DNA of 64,000 nucleotides from Hydractinia symbiolongicarpus (Eukaryota; Cnidaria; Hydrozoa; Anthoathecata; Hydractiniidae): positions 13,321,001 through 13,385,000 of the forward strand of contig NC_079886.1 of NCBI RefSeq assembly GCF_029227915.1, given 5' to 3'. A program made the position numbers and the translations under genes. The notes beneath the pieces were generated by a model. That model did no database searches. It was not told the DNA's origin and worked only from the letters and a program-made list of their open reading frames with translations. Below, in pieces: positions 47,588 to 57,769 of this stretch (the first letter of the stretch is position 1; every line of letters starts with the position of its first letter).

Positions 47588-49011
47588 TCTCTTTAATAAT
47601 AGCCGTATTCTGTCTGTGTGTCCGCGAGAGCCGCGTCCCGTAACGGAAACACGAAATTTTTAAAATGTGCACGAATATCAAATGCGATATATTTTTATTG
47701 ACTTTGTTTTGACCGCTCGCGCGTGGAACACCATTCACAACGCCTGATTCTTTAAAAAAAAACCAAGATTTTCGCGACCAGAAAGAATCCAAGATCTTCG
47801 CGGAACTAAGGCCATTTTGATAATGGTCGTGTTTGTGGTCAGTGTGTGAGGTTTGTAGGCCTGTTTGACTTTTTTATCTTCTAAAAGCCTTATATATTTG
47901 TAATATTTGTTTTCTGTTTGTTTTCAATGTTAGGATAAATATATTGTCACGTTTTTTAGCCACGTACAGATCTTAAACGCACCAGTTTTAGGATGTTTGG
48001 CTAGGAACGAAGATTAGCTAGCTATAGCTACTAGCTAGCTAGAGCCTCACTTATTGCTATTATGTATGGTATAAGAGCTTTTTATCCTAGCCAACATTTA
48101 TTTTTATGTTGAGGCTGTGGCTATTTAGCTAGCTCCTTAAAAAGTGAAAGTATAAAAATGCAGTTTGGCTACAACAATATTCTTAAGCAATATATAATTT
48201 TTATGCTAAATGCAGTTAGCTAGCTAGGTATAGCTACATATTTTATTATTTTTCTGCAAACTTTTTCTGCAAATGAAATGGCTGAGCGATTGTTTTGGCT
48301 GGACGAGTAACGACAGGCTGTTCCCTGTGTTTTTATTTAAACCGAAGTTGCAATGAACATTTTTGGAAAAGGGTAATACGCCTTATGCGCCTGTTCAACT
48401 GTGTTTAACTGTACTAAGCGGTTAGCCCAGTGTTAAAAACAGACTGTTTTTTGTAAAAGGCTGTTACGCCTATGGGCATGTGCAACACCGTTTACCTGTA
48501 TATACTAAGGTCAGCCCACCACTGTGACAATTAATTTTTAAACTTTCTTGTGAATCACGCCTGGACTAACCGCTCAGCCCTGTGTCTGCGAGAAAGTTTT
48601 TTCAAAAGGGTATTATTACTATACGCTGTACAACACGGTTTAACTGTACTAAGCGCTCAGCCCAGTGCCACGATTAATTTTTTAACTTTTAAAAAGACTT
48701 TTCCACAAAATAAAATAATATTGACTGATTGTTTTTGCTATGATGGAGTAACAACACTTTGTAAACTCTGTTTTTATATCAGTTATTGTTGCGGGAAAGT
48801 TATTTTTTGAAAAATATGTTACAGTCGCACACTATAATGTTGTATGCGCTTCAAATGATTAACGACATACTGTATACCTGTACTAAAGCGCTCCACCTGA
48901 TCTGCGGGACAGTTTACAGCTCTTATTAAGCGCTCCACAGAGTGTTCAATGCCGGATCACACCTTTACTTGTGGCTTAACCCGGCGTTTCGACGCCGGGT
49001 TTCCCGGCTAG
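47588..49011 (+). mobile_element. Non-autonomous Helitron, second family (1424 bp)
   Basis: Starts TCTCTTTAATAATAGCCG (47588) after A, followed soon by TCTGTCTGTGTGTCC. It ends with a perfect 9-bp hairpin ACCCGGCGT-TTCG-ACGCCGGGT (48979-49000), seven bases and CTAG (49008-49011), followed by T. Removal rejoins the RecQ-like reading frame without loss or gain of a base, which fixes both borders. The hairpin differs from the other Helitron family here. The 3' half has several diverged copies of AACTGTACTAAGCGCTCAGC (near 48408, 48495, 48643, 48876). No protein is encoded. Confidence 0.92.
48400..48930. repeat. Diverged repeats inside the Helitron
   Basis: A motif like AACTGTACTAAGCGCTCAGC followed by CCAGTG, preceded by GGTAATACGCC or GGCTGTTACGCC, recurs about every 90-230 bp. 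Copies are unevenly spaced, so this is old or rearranged duplication. Confidence 0.6.
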
Positions 49012-49844
49012 TTTTGAATTATATTCTTGTTGCAGTAAGACATGGAATAACGCTAATTCAGATTGGATTTTTACTTCAAATAGTTCTTTTCGTAACTTTT
49101 CGAAATTAACACCATCCAGTGGTCTGAAAGTTTTTTTTTCAATGTGGTTTAATACTTTGTCTTCACAATGATTCTCATCTCCATTACAATTAGAACAACA
49201 TGAAACTTGTACTTGACAAGAAAATCCAAAATATGTGAGAATAGTTTGTCTCAAAATCGACTCTGGATGAGAAAACAATATCTTGATCTTCCCCAATTTT
49301 ACATTTTCTGTTATTTGGATTTTGTGACCGATATCTTTGCTAAATAAGCTGATAACTTCACTAGTTTCCTCTCTTTCTGTATTTAAAACGCCAGCTGCAA
49401 CACATTGAGCTTCCATTGTTTTTATTTGATCTTCAATAATTGACGTCAATGGAGTCACGACGATTACAATGTTTTGAGAACATTTTCTTGGTAGAAAATC
49501 AGGCAACAGTTGGTATATCAAAGACTTCCCATATCCAGTTGGAAGAACAGCCAGTACGTCGTGGCCATTGAGCAAGCTTTCCCAACAGGCAACTTGCTTA
49601 GGTTTTAATAAAAAGCCGGCCACATTATTACATTCAAGTGAAGTTTGAATACGACTAAATAAATTCACCACTTTGTCCATTTTCTGCATTTGGCGTACTA
49701 AAATTGTAACTCGCCGAGGTTAAAACATGTAATAAGTATTTTTGATGATGGTCTCGACTGCCTGTGTATATTTTTACCGTGTGCGTTGGAAGAGCGAGCC
49801 AAATAATTATTTTTAAAATACCCACCATACGTGGGTATTTTGTC

Positions 49845-49975
49845 GGCACGTGACCAGCCAGGGCCTGGGGACGAGGTTGGAATCGAATACTTAGCCTATG
49901 ACATTTTTCATGTTACGCACTACCCTTCTCTTGTTTTCTCTGAATTAAGCTCGAAATAAAATTGATAAAATTTTG
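49845..49975. repeat. Reversed copy of the CCTCGTCCCC repeat plus one array unit
   Basis: GTGACCAGCCAGGGCCTGGG then GACGAGGTTGGAATCGAATA joins the two ends seen at 44330-44410. It is followed by one unit (TATGACATTTTTCATG...AATTAAGCTCGAAATAAAA) of the 42250-44340 array. Confidence 0.6.
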
Positions 49976-49989
49976 AATCTTTATTTTAG

Positions 49990-50670
49990 CCCCGGGTGTC
50001 AGCAACACAATGTAACTCTATTAACCAGAGCTTTTTAAATGACACGTACAAAGTAGTGTGATATGTTGGTTTACCCTTTCATCGCGGCGGCAAAGTTTCA
50101 GGACAGTTTAATCACACTGGATTCGAATCATTGTTATTGCTCATTTCATTGGATTAAAAATTCTCTATTGTTTCCTCCCGTAAACGGAAAGCTGATGTTG
50201 TTGTGCTTTGCTGATATAAAGTTATATAAAAAGATATAAAGTTCAGAAAGAAGATCTTTATCTTTCATCGAAGCACGGCCCTTGTTAAGATGGAAATAGA
50301 AGCTTTTATTGCTATGCAATCTCTGAGTTTTCGAAATTTTGCAAGCAAAAATGAAGTAAAGTAAAAAATATAAAAGAGAATTTTCAGAGTTTTTGCAGGG
50401 AAATTTTTGATTTTTTTTTATAACGAAACAAACGAACAAGCAAAACAAACAACCCATTTTTATTATGATGTGTATGTAGCTAGCTATGTAGTTAAGAATC
50501 GTAGCTAAGAATTTATTTGCGGATAACTTATTGTGTTTTAACCGGATAATGTTGTATTAACATAAAGTTTCATTTTTTTAAAAATTATCAGTTTATGTTT
50601 GGATTTGATTTTTTCACATGCGCCCTCACAAAAGCACAACTCATCGAATATGAGTTGTTCTTTTTTTCTT
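49990..50670. other. Spacer, nothing recognised
   Basis: AT-rich, no gene or repeat that I can support. Confidence 0.4.
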
Positions 50671-50678
50671 TCTGCATA

Positions 50679-51459
50679 CAGTTGACTCTCTCTATCTCGA
50701 ACTCGCAAGGGACCAGAAAATTTGTTCGAGATAGAGAAATTTCGAGATAGAGAAAAATTGACAAAAATTGGATTTTTTCGTAAAAAACGTATTTTTAACC
50801 TTCAGTGTATCGGGAGTTGATAGAGGTCAATGAGAGATGTTAAAATGTTAATATTCAATGCACAAGACTTCTTTTAAAATAAATACATAAAATAAATTTA
50901 CAGCTTTATTTAAAGAAATCGGTTATGTCTTTTTGTTTAATTGATGCCACTCTGTCTTCATTATACATTTTTTCGAATTTGGAGATAAGCATTTGCATTT
51001 CATTGGGGATCCCGTATTTTTCTGCTGCCTTCTTGTTTGACATTCCTTTCTCTATTTCCCGAATTATTTGACATTTTTGAATTAAAGAAACGTTATTGAG
51101 TTTTCTTTTTAAAGCCGACATCTTCACCTCAAGAAGGTTTCTGGTTCAAAACACTGTAAACAATGTTTTGTGAGTGACTTTAGAATTCGAACGTCAAACA
51201 TTTTCGTTCGAAAATGGAACATTTTAATTCGATTTTTAGTGTAAATAGGTTCTTAAATTCGAAAAAGTTCGAGATAGAGAAACAGTCAGACGGGACCGAG
51301 ATTTTGGTTCGAGATAGAGAGGTATTCGAGATAGAGAGGTTCGAGATAAAGAGAGGAAAATAGCTTAGAGCCTACACAAATGTCCAAGGGACCGAGACTT
51401 TGGTTCGAGATAGAGAGATGTTGGAGATAGAGGGTAGTCGAGATAGAGAGAGTCGACTG
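50679..51459 (-). mobile_element. pogo/Tigger deletion derivative, 781 bp
   Basis: Ends are CAGTTGACTCTCTCTATCTC (50679) and its inverted partner, ending GATAGAGAGAGTCGACTG (51459), both flanked by TA. The right end is partly duplicated: the GGGACCGAGA(T/C)TTTGGTTCG block occurs at about 51293 and 51390. Between them is one short gene on the - strand. It differs from the MITE at 39983 in sequence but shares the CAGT...CTC(G)AAC end style. Confidence 0.9.
50906..51127 (-). CDS. 73-residue protein: CENP-B/pogo HTH joined to transposase tail
   Basis: The first 40 residues, with VSLIQKCQIIREIEKGMSNK and KAAEKYGIPN, match the N-terminal psq/CENP-B-type helix-turn-helix of pogo/Tigger transposases, which binds the TIR. 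The rest (KFEKMYNEDRVASIKQKDIT and a final DFFK) matches the extreme C-terminus of such proteins. The whole DDE catalytic region is gone, yet the join is in frame and there is no stop. Known family biology makes a DNA-binding peptide that competes with full transposase possible. Whether it is expressed is unknown. Met at 51127 is the only good start, preceded by a second Met codon two residues in. Confidence 0.75.
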   Translation of the reverse strand: MKMSALKRKLNNVSLIQKCQIIREIEKGMSNKKAAEKYGIPNEMQMLISKFEKMYNEDRVASIKQKDITDFFK

Positions 51460-53300
51460 TATTCTTTTTAAAAAAACTCTCACGCGCGGAGGAGAGAGCT
51501 TGGATACAAAAATATGTATTTTTGAAAACAAGCACTTGCCTGGAGTCATAAGAATGGTTGAAGAAACTCAAAAGCATGCAGAAGTTTGATGACCCTCGTA
51601 AACTAGACTTTCTTAAAAATCTTATTCAGAAGGTGTCAGAGTTTGGCTTTATTCTTCACTAGTTTTTCTTCCTCCTTTTACACACCATGTTCTAATTATT
51701 TTTATGAACAAATTGGCTTGACTTAAATTATTTTCAGGCCATAGCCATGTTAAGAACATATTGAGAATAATTAGGATAGTTTTTGTCAAGAAAGTTAAGA
51801 ACTTTGAGGCTGAAATGTAAAAACACTATTCTTATAAAATACAGCGAGTGTATCCTAGAGAAAAATTTATAATGTAAAAAGTAATTTTTCCGTTGTTACT
51901 GTTTTTAACGCTACGAAGTAGGCGATGCAGTGTTGATGACGTTATAAAAAAACCTTATTGTAAACAAACTTAAAACTAAGTCAATGTTTATATCTGTTAC
52001 GACGTTACGATCGTTTGAACTATGTTCGATTCTTAAATTCGAAAACACTGCATTGTTATCATACACAGCACGCTTCAAAAGAATTGATTTTCTTGACTAT
52101 AAGTTTGGGTCTGTACGGCAAACTGTTCTTTTAATATTTTGGATTGAAATATTTGGGTAGATATGCAGTATATCTAATGATTCAAGTTTTTATATTTCTC
52201 ATGTATTAATAGACACCTTTGATTTTTTGGACATTTTCCATTTTTATTTTATAATAATTTTTTGTTGTTGTTGTTGCACATGCTTATATTTTGAGACGTT
52301 TTGTTTCAGCGGTTATAATCATAGAATATTGCAGGTTGTGAGCAACGTCGACCCTAGGGCTTTTTGCTATCCCGTTATAAAAGGGCAAAGAGCGCGGGGT
52401 CGAGGTTGAAATGCGAGTTTTGAAAATTCAAATTACTGTGTTGTATGTTTTTGTTTGGATCCCTTACATCGGTTTAATGAGAGATTCAGTGGATTCTTCC
52501 ACGGGAATTCAGCTAGTTAATAAATGTTGTGGAGAAACATTGTGGCATCCGGCAGAAAATATACATTTGTTTTTCTCACGTGGTTTTTGTTCAAGTAAAA
52601 AAATTATGCTTTCGATATAAACGTTTTTTTCTTGAAACGTGTTACATTTTATTTCAAATAATGAACTTTAATCCTGAAAACGCTATTTTCGTTCTGTTCT
52701 TCCTTGATTCCATTATTGCCTTTAGGCGAAATAAATAAATAAATAACTTAAGTTGGTTAATTATCGCGAATTTCGCTAATTTTATTCATATTTTTGAAAA
52801 TTAATCTTCGCGGAATGCATTTATTGGGCCTCGGGAAAACAACTTAAAAGTAGCTAGTTAGCAAGAGCATAAAGTATCAGAAAAAAGCCCTGGGCACTAG
52901 GTGCCCTTTTATTTATCATATTTGGTAGTTAGAGGTCATGAAGTGTTGTGCATAAAAATCACAACACCTTTGCGCCGCTGTTGCTGCCTTATCTGGAGTA
53001 AATTAATAATAACTGCTGGTTCTCTTGTGGTTACTTAAAAAAACAGCTGGTTAACTGGTGGTTACTTCAAAATACTGCCGATTACTGTTTGTTACTGCTG
53101 GTTCCTACTTTTAGTATCTACGTTTAAAGTGTGATTTTAAACCGAGTGCGGTTTCTTGTTTACTTATGGCACAGGATCCAACACCCCACATCACAAATCA
53201 AATCGGAGAAAAACGTAAATAAAATTTTTTAACAACTTTTACACCTTCGCATATTTTTGCGGCTGTCATTTGAAGCCTGGCGCATATTATGAATATTATT
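51460..53300. other. Spacer with one tiny palindromic MITE
   Basis: No gene recognised. Apart from the element at 52344 there is low-complexity GCTGGTTA(C/A)T-type sequence at 52990-53110. TCGCGAATTTCGC...CTTCGCGG-type strings at 52760-52810 resemble worn MITE ends. Confidence 0.45.
52344..52409. mobile_element. Very short palindromic MITE
   Basis: GCAACGTCGACCCTAGGGCT at the left is mirrored by GAGCGCGGGGTCGAGGTTG at the right within about 66 bp. The ends resemble the CCTCGTCCCCAGGGC repeat of 44330. Confidence 0.55.
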
Positions 53301-53309
53301 TCACTACCA

Positions 53310-53430
53310 TACTCAATGTGGACATTATTTCCAAATCGTACTTACTAAAACAGAAAACGAGCAGAAACCACCAGGAAACGAGCAGAAACCACCAAAAACC
53401 ACCAGGAAACAAGCAGAAACCATCAAAAAG
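53310..53430. repeat. AGCAGAAACCACC-type repeat, inverted copy at 57.5 kb
   Basis: CGTACTTACTAAAACAGAAA then ACGAGCAGAAACCACCAGG in imperfect tandem units. The reverse complement (TTTCTGCTCG...CTGTTTTAGTAAGTACGATTTCC) is at 57540-57632. The open frame crossing it (53270-53596) is a product of the repeat. Confidence 0.65.
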
Positions 53431-53773
53431 CCCAAAATACAACCAAAATACAAGAGCAAATGGCTATATGACCGGCGAAAAGATTACCAAAATGCTTGAT
53501 TATGCGCCCAATTTTTATTCATTTTTTGTTTTTTTCTGGGAAGCCATTGCATTGATGTCTCACTTAACCGAAGTTTTTTTGCTCGAGGGACCGTAAAAAA
53601 GGTCCTGCTTATCCGGGGTCTTTTCTCTTCAGCGAAGTATTTTTGTTTAGATTTAGTCAGGAGGTTTAATGGATCGAGAAATTTGGTTCCAAATTATTGA
53701 AAGTTCCACTTAACGCAAGTATTAGAATATTTCCCGCACGATGGGGGCGCTATTTGAAGAGGGGGCACTAAAT

Positions 53774-56700
53774 CTAAACACACAATTTAATGTTTTGTTC
53801 ATCGGACAGCAACTCTTTTGTCTTATTCGGTACCAAAATAGCGTTAAACTGGAACTTCTGGTCGTGTCTTTTCAAGCAGGTGTGGAGGTAATGTAAGTAC
53901 ACATTGCCACTACTTTTCTTCTTGTCTGTGCACTGTCTGATTGCAGTTGTTTTAACAGCTATGACATCTGTCTGTGTAAATGTTAGCTTGCACTCCTCAT
54001 AACGCTTCACACTGTTCGGGAAGCCACTTTTATCTATTTTATGTACCAATGTATACATTTTTGATTGCACGGATCAAATATTTCAATGGTGGATAACTTT
54101 TTTTTTACTTGCCACTGGGTGTCATTTTTATTTAATTTCAGGACTTACTTACAGTAGGAAGGCTTTGACTTTGGATATATCAGGTTCAGGCTGACGAACT
54201 CTTCGTTTTCGACCAGGAGTCTTTTTTAAACCAGCGTCAGATGGCTTAGTATACTTGTCATACGAAGAAGGGATGAACGCCATAAATGCATCGAAATGCT
54301 GTTTTCGTCTAGTTGGGCCCCAACCAAGCCCTGTTGTCGGTTCAACAAAAAAATGCTGACATCCGGGTGCCAGTCTATACTTCCCTTACAAGGCCTTTTC
54401 TACTTCGTCCAAGTAGTTTTCTTTAACCCACTTCATCAGATGTTGACTCACATCGGTGGTGCTTGATAGGTCGCTAAGTTTTTTTTTTCAATAGCCTATG
54501 CTTTAGTCCTAAGCTGTTGCTGAAAAACCGTCCATCAATTTGAAGTTTTTCTCGTGCAGACATAACTAAACATTGCTTAAATATATCTGTTCTGTGTTTT
54601 TGAAACCACAAGTGAAATCCAGGCATAATGTCGTCCCAAATAGCATTCTAGGTCGTTTATTTGCATACCATATATATCTGCCATTATTCTTCCAACTTTT
54701 TTTGATTGATTCCCATACTTTTCAATTTTGTTGAATCTGCTTGTTGGAGGTGTTGCGTGCACCATAAATGGCTTGCATTACGCAAGATGTCATTTACACC
54801 GTTGGCGATTGCGTGGTCAAATCATGTCCTACTTTCTTTATATTGACGAGCTTAGGTTCTGAAATCACAATCTCATCAACGAAACTTCGATAGGAATTTT
54901 GATTCTTCTTGAATTGCCACTGACTCGGCCTAAAAATAATATTTTATTATCATCAATAAAATAAAATAATTATAAAGTACATAGTAGGAGTTGACTTGGC
55001 AGTAGAAATTTTTTAACATAATAAATGTGAAAAAATGTACCTGGGAATGTTGGATGTTTGCCACTGTCATCAATCAGTGTTTCATTCGTGTATGATGAAT
55101 CAGTGAGCCACAATTTATCTGCCACTTTAAATGTTGTGTCGATGACCAACGCAAAGTTACCCAGACAACAAAATCTGTACAGGTCATGAAGCATGAAAGG
55201 CATATAATTTAATGACATATAGCATTCCCCTAGTGAAACGTACAGAACGAACAATGGATCCATTGTGAAGTAAGTCAATCAAACTCTCTGCTTCGGTTAA
55301 CGCGTCGACAGTCTTTTCCTTTCGTTACATTTGATGTTTCGCATTGTGAACAACTTTGGGAGTATTCAGCATTTCACTTACAGATGATGGTGTACAGTTC
55401 TGTTGGCTTAACTTCACGTAAACCTCATCAGGTGCAACACTGTCAGCAAGCATACTTCGTACGTTAGTCAGGAAGGATTTATCTTTCTGGTAATAGGCAT
55501 TTGCATGGGGTTTGGTAGCGTTACCATGTCGTTTGATATTGAATATTTCACTCTGATCACCAATCCAACGATCCAAGTACAAGTAATATTTGTTAGGTGG
55601 GACACTATTCTTCACACATCTCACTGTAGCGATCATATTGGAAAAGTTGTTAGATTTGCTGTAACGGTAATGCCGAGTTAAACAATAAACATTTTCTTCA
55701 TCGACATACGCTGCTGACGTGTCCCTCACATTAATGTAAACTTTCCCATTAAGATCATATTTATGAGTTATTTTGCATATATCACCGTTTACATAATAAC
55801 ATCTGGATGCATTCCCTCGTTTGGTATAAGCCCCATTATCATTTGCTCTTGCTGAGGCTATAGATATCTTATCGGCGTTCAATGTACACATGAAGTTATC
55901 TTGTCTTTCAGCTGAAGGTTTCTTCGTTAATTCAAATTCATGAGGCTTGTCCAACAGTATATTAAAGATGACATCAGACTTATCAAACTCACCAATTCCA
56001 TCGTTAGCATCTTTCCTAGAAATATTAGGGTTACTGTAAACTTAATTTAAATGTTTTAGTTGTACACTTTTTTATATAAGAACCAGGAAATTTGGCTTCA
56101 GCCTGAAGTGTTCTTATTCTGTTCTTAAATTTTGACCATTTTTATTCTTTAGAAGTTAGTTTCGTAAGATCGCAACAATTGATTCTGTGAAAATTTATAA
56201 CTTAAAAAATATTTCTCCATGTTTGTTGTGTTTTTTAGAGAAAAAGAGAAAATCAGAAAAATTTCAGCCTTGCTATTGTTCTTATTTTTGAACAATTTTC
56301 AGCCTCATTGTTTTTATAAAATTGTTCTTATAAAAAAAAGTGTACCTAGACCAGGAATATTCAGGCCTAATGTCAATTTAAAAATGTTTAGTTTTAAGAA
56401 CTTACAATGAAATATTTTTTGTTCCAACCGTTTTAGTCATTTTTATCTGTGTCTTTTTTGTCTTTACTAAACGCAAAAATCAAAATATAACAATACGTAC
56501 ACTAACTTTTGAAGCATTAAAAAGTAAAAAAAGAAAAACAATATGTTAAAAAATAAAATTATCTACCGTTTAACTTCCTTCACAATGGCTTCATCTTCAG
56601 ATGATTGCTCAAAGTCTTGGTTGCTGCAAATACCAGGAGAGTATAATGGAAGACATGTATCGGTACATTATTTGCGCATGCTTACGCAACGGAAATTACG

Positions 56701-56839
56701 TGCGAAACATTTTGCGCGAAAATTATTACGCTAGAAATTATTACGAACAGGAAGTAGTAGAACAAAGATGCTAATGAAAAATATCTACATACCACCGGAC
56801 TATTGCACAGCTTTTCGTCATCCTCACTGCTTTCCATGC
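53774..56839 (-). pseudogene. Spliced MULE-like/unclassified transposon gene, frameshifted
   Basis: Two small acidic 5' exon candidates are seen: near 56839-56795 (MESSEDDEKLCNSP) and 56623-56567 (NQDFEQSSEDEAIVKEVK). The second joins in phase to a large exon beginning at 56015 (KDANDGIGEFDKSDV). That exon is open to 55325 and includes YYLYLDRWIGDQSE and NAYYQKDKSFLTNVR. In shifted frames come LVIDTTFKVADKLWLTDSSY (55140; the first Asp fits a MULE-type DDE core), then PTFPGTFFHI. From an acceptor near 54930 come YRSFVDEIVISEPKLVNIKK, LWCTQHLQQADSTKL and RIMADIYGMQ. The C-terminal piece 54070-53774 carries DVIAVKTTAIRQCTDKKK and NVYLHYLHTCLKRHDQKF. I recognise this combination as a transposon-type protein common in cnidarians, but its family name is uncertain. 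Several frameshifts make this copy inactive. Confidence 0.55.
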
Positions 56840-56849
56840 TTGGTCACTT

Positions 56850-57105
56850 TCTTACTTGAATTAATCAGGGTCCTCTTAACAACTTTCTTCTTATTTAGTT
56901 TGATGGTTACACGTTCGCGCATTTGATATCACTTTCAACTTTTTAAACCCAACAAAAATAACCGCTGGAAAATAACAACCTGCGCGGCAGAGGAAAAACG
57001 CGAAAAAAAATGAATGAAATTTTTGTTTCACGCATGTCTGGAAATTTATAAACTTTTTCTTTTGCTCTTTCTACGTCTGGGTATAATACATATATAGATG
57101 ATAAT
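56850..57105. other. Short spacer
   Basis: Nothing recognised besides AT-rich sequence. Confidence 0.4.
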
Positions 57106-57177
57106 CTCGTCTCCAGAGCTCTTCTACGCCTATGATATTCCGACACATAAGCGTACAAGAGCCCTGGAGACGAACTT
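57106..57177. mobile_element. Palindromic MITE, about 72 bp
   Basis: TCGTCTCCAGAGCTCTTCTACGC-type left arm (first 20 bases TCGTCTCCAGAGCTCTTCTA) is mirrored by GCGTACAAGAGCCCTGGAGA plus CGA. The arms make up almost the whole element. The style matches the 52344 and 44330 repeats. Confidence 0.65.
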
Positions 57178-57465
57178 GTATGATATCTTCAACATTCCTG
57201 CCCTATTAACGGTTTAAGAAGACAAATAAAAATGACATGGATCATGCATATCGCGAGCAACAACTTTCTTATTGAACAAAAATTAAACAAATTTAGAAGT
57301 TTCTTCATGAATGATTTTTAAATGTCTAGACATGTTTTTTTTTCGTGCATTAATTACATGAAAACGAAGCTTTCGGCCAAATTTAAAACGACCTGGGGTT
57401 TTGAAGATATTATGTGTGAAATAAATATTGCACAGTAATTTACTCTGGTGATTCCTCCGTGGGTC

Positions 57466-57466
<1 letters not shown>

Positions 57467-57517
<51 letters not shown>

Positions 57518-57523
57518 AGAGAG
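57467..57523. repeat. (GA)n microsatellite
   Basis: GAGA dinucleotide run of about 48 bp, with a small interruption (GAAGGAGAGAG) at the end. It produces the Arg-Glu repeat of a spurious + frame (57448-57780). Confidence 0.95.
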
Positions 57524-57539
57524 CACAGGTTTTATTATT

Positions 57540-57632
57540 TGTTAACTGCTGGTTTCTGGTCGTTTCTGTTTGTTTTCTGCTCGTTGTTGGTCGTTATTGG
57601 TCGTTTCCTGTTTTAGTAAGTACGATTTCCAA
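57540..57632. repeat. TTTCTGGTCG repeat, inverted partner of 53.3 kb
   Basis: CTGGTTTCTGGTCGTTTCTG-type units end in CCTGTTTTAGTAAGTACG, which is the reverse complement of 53327-53360. Confidence 0.65.
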
Positions 57633-57676
57633 ATTGGTAAAAATTGCTTCGCGGCTGGTTGTTCTTGTTTTTATCT

Positions 57677-57763
57677 TTTCTATATCCGGACCGGAGATGC
57701 TCGTCTTTCTATATCCGGACCGGAGATGTTCGTCTTTCTATATCCGGACAGGAGATGTTCGTC
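57677..57763. repeat. 29-bp tandem repeat, three copies
   Basis: TTTCTATATCCGGACCGGAG plus ATGTTCGTC repeats at 57677, 57706 and 57735 with only single-base differences. Confidence 0.95.
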
Positions 57764-57769
57764 TCGCCG

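Larger units (their letters stand above)
47462..49689 (-). pseudogene. Short RecQ-like helicase ORF interrupted by a Helitron
   Basis: From Met at 49689 the - strand encodes 226 residues: a Q-motif-like LKPKQVACWESLL (about residues 28-40), motif I VLPTGYGKSLIYQLLP (48-63), motif Ia-like VVTPLTSIIEDQI and ILFSHPES. It passes directly to a C-terminal-type LTYFGFSCQ...CCSNC Cys pair. The DEAH box and second RecA domain are absent, so this is an in-frame internal deletion. After QEYNSK the Helitron (47588-49011) intervenes. Its end supplies 11 foreign residues and a stop. Beyond the Helitron, the same frame resumes at 47587 with CIEDILQQLHTLDDMFDKF and stays open to a TAA at 47462. RecQ-like ORFs of this kind are frequent in transposon-rich invertebrate genomes. 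ATP binding is possible but unwinding is unlikely. Confidence 0.85.

Noticed and set aside
53270-53596. 108-residue frame with Asn-His-Gln-rich repeats.
   Set aside because: Follows an imperfect AGCAGAAACCACC DNA repeat that also occurs inverted at 57.5 kb.
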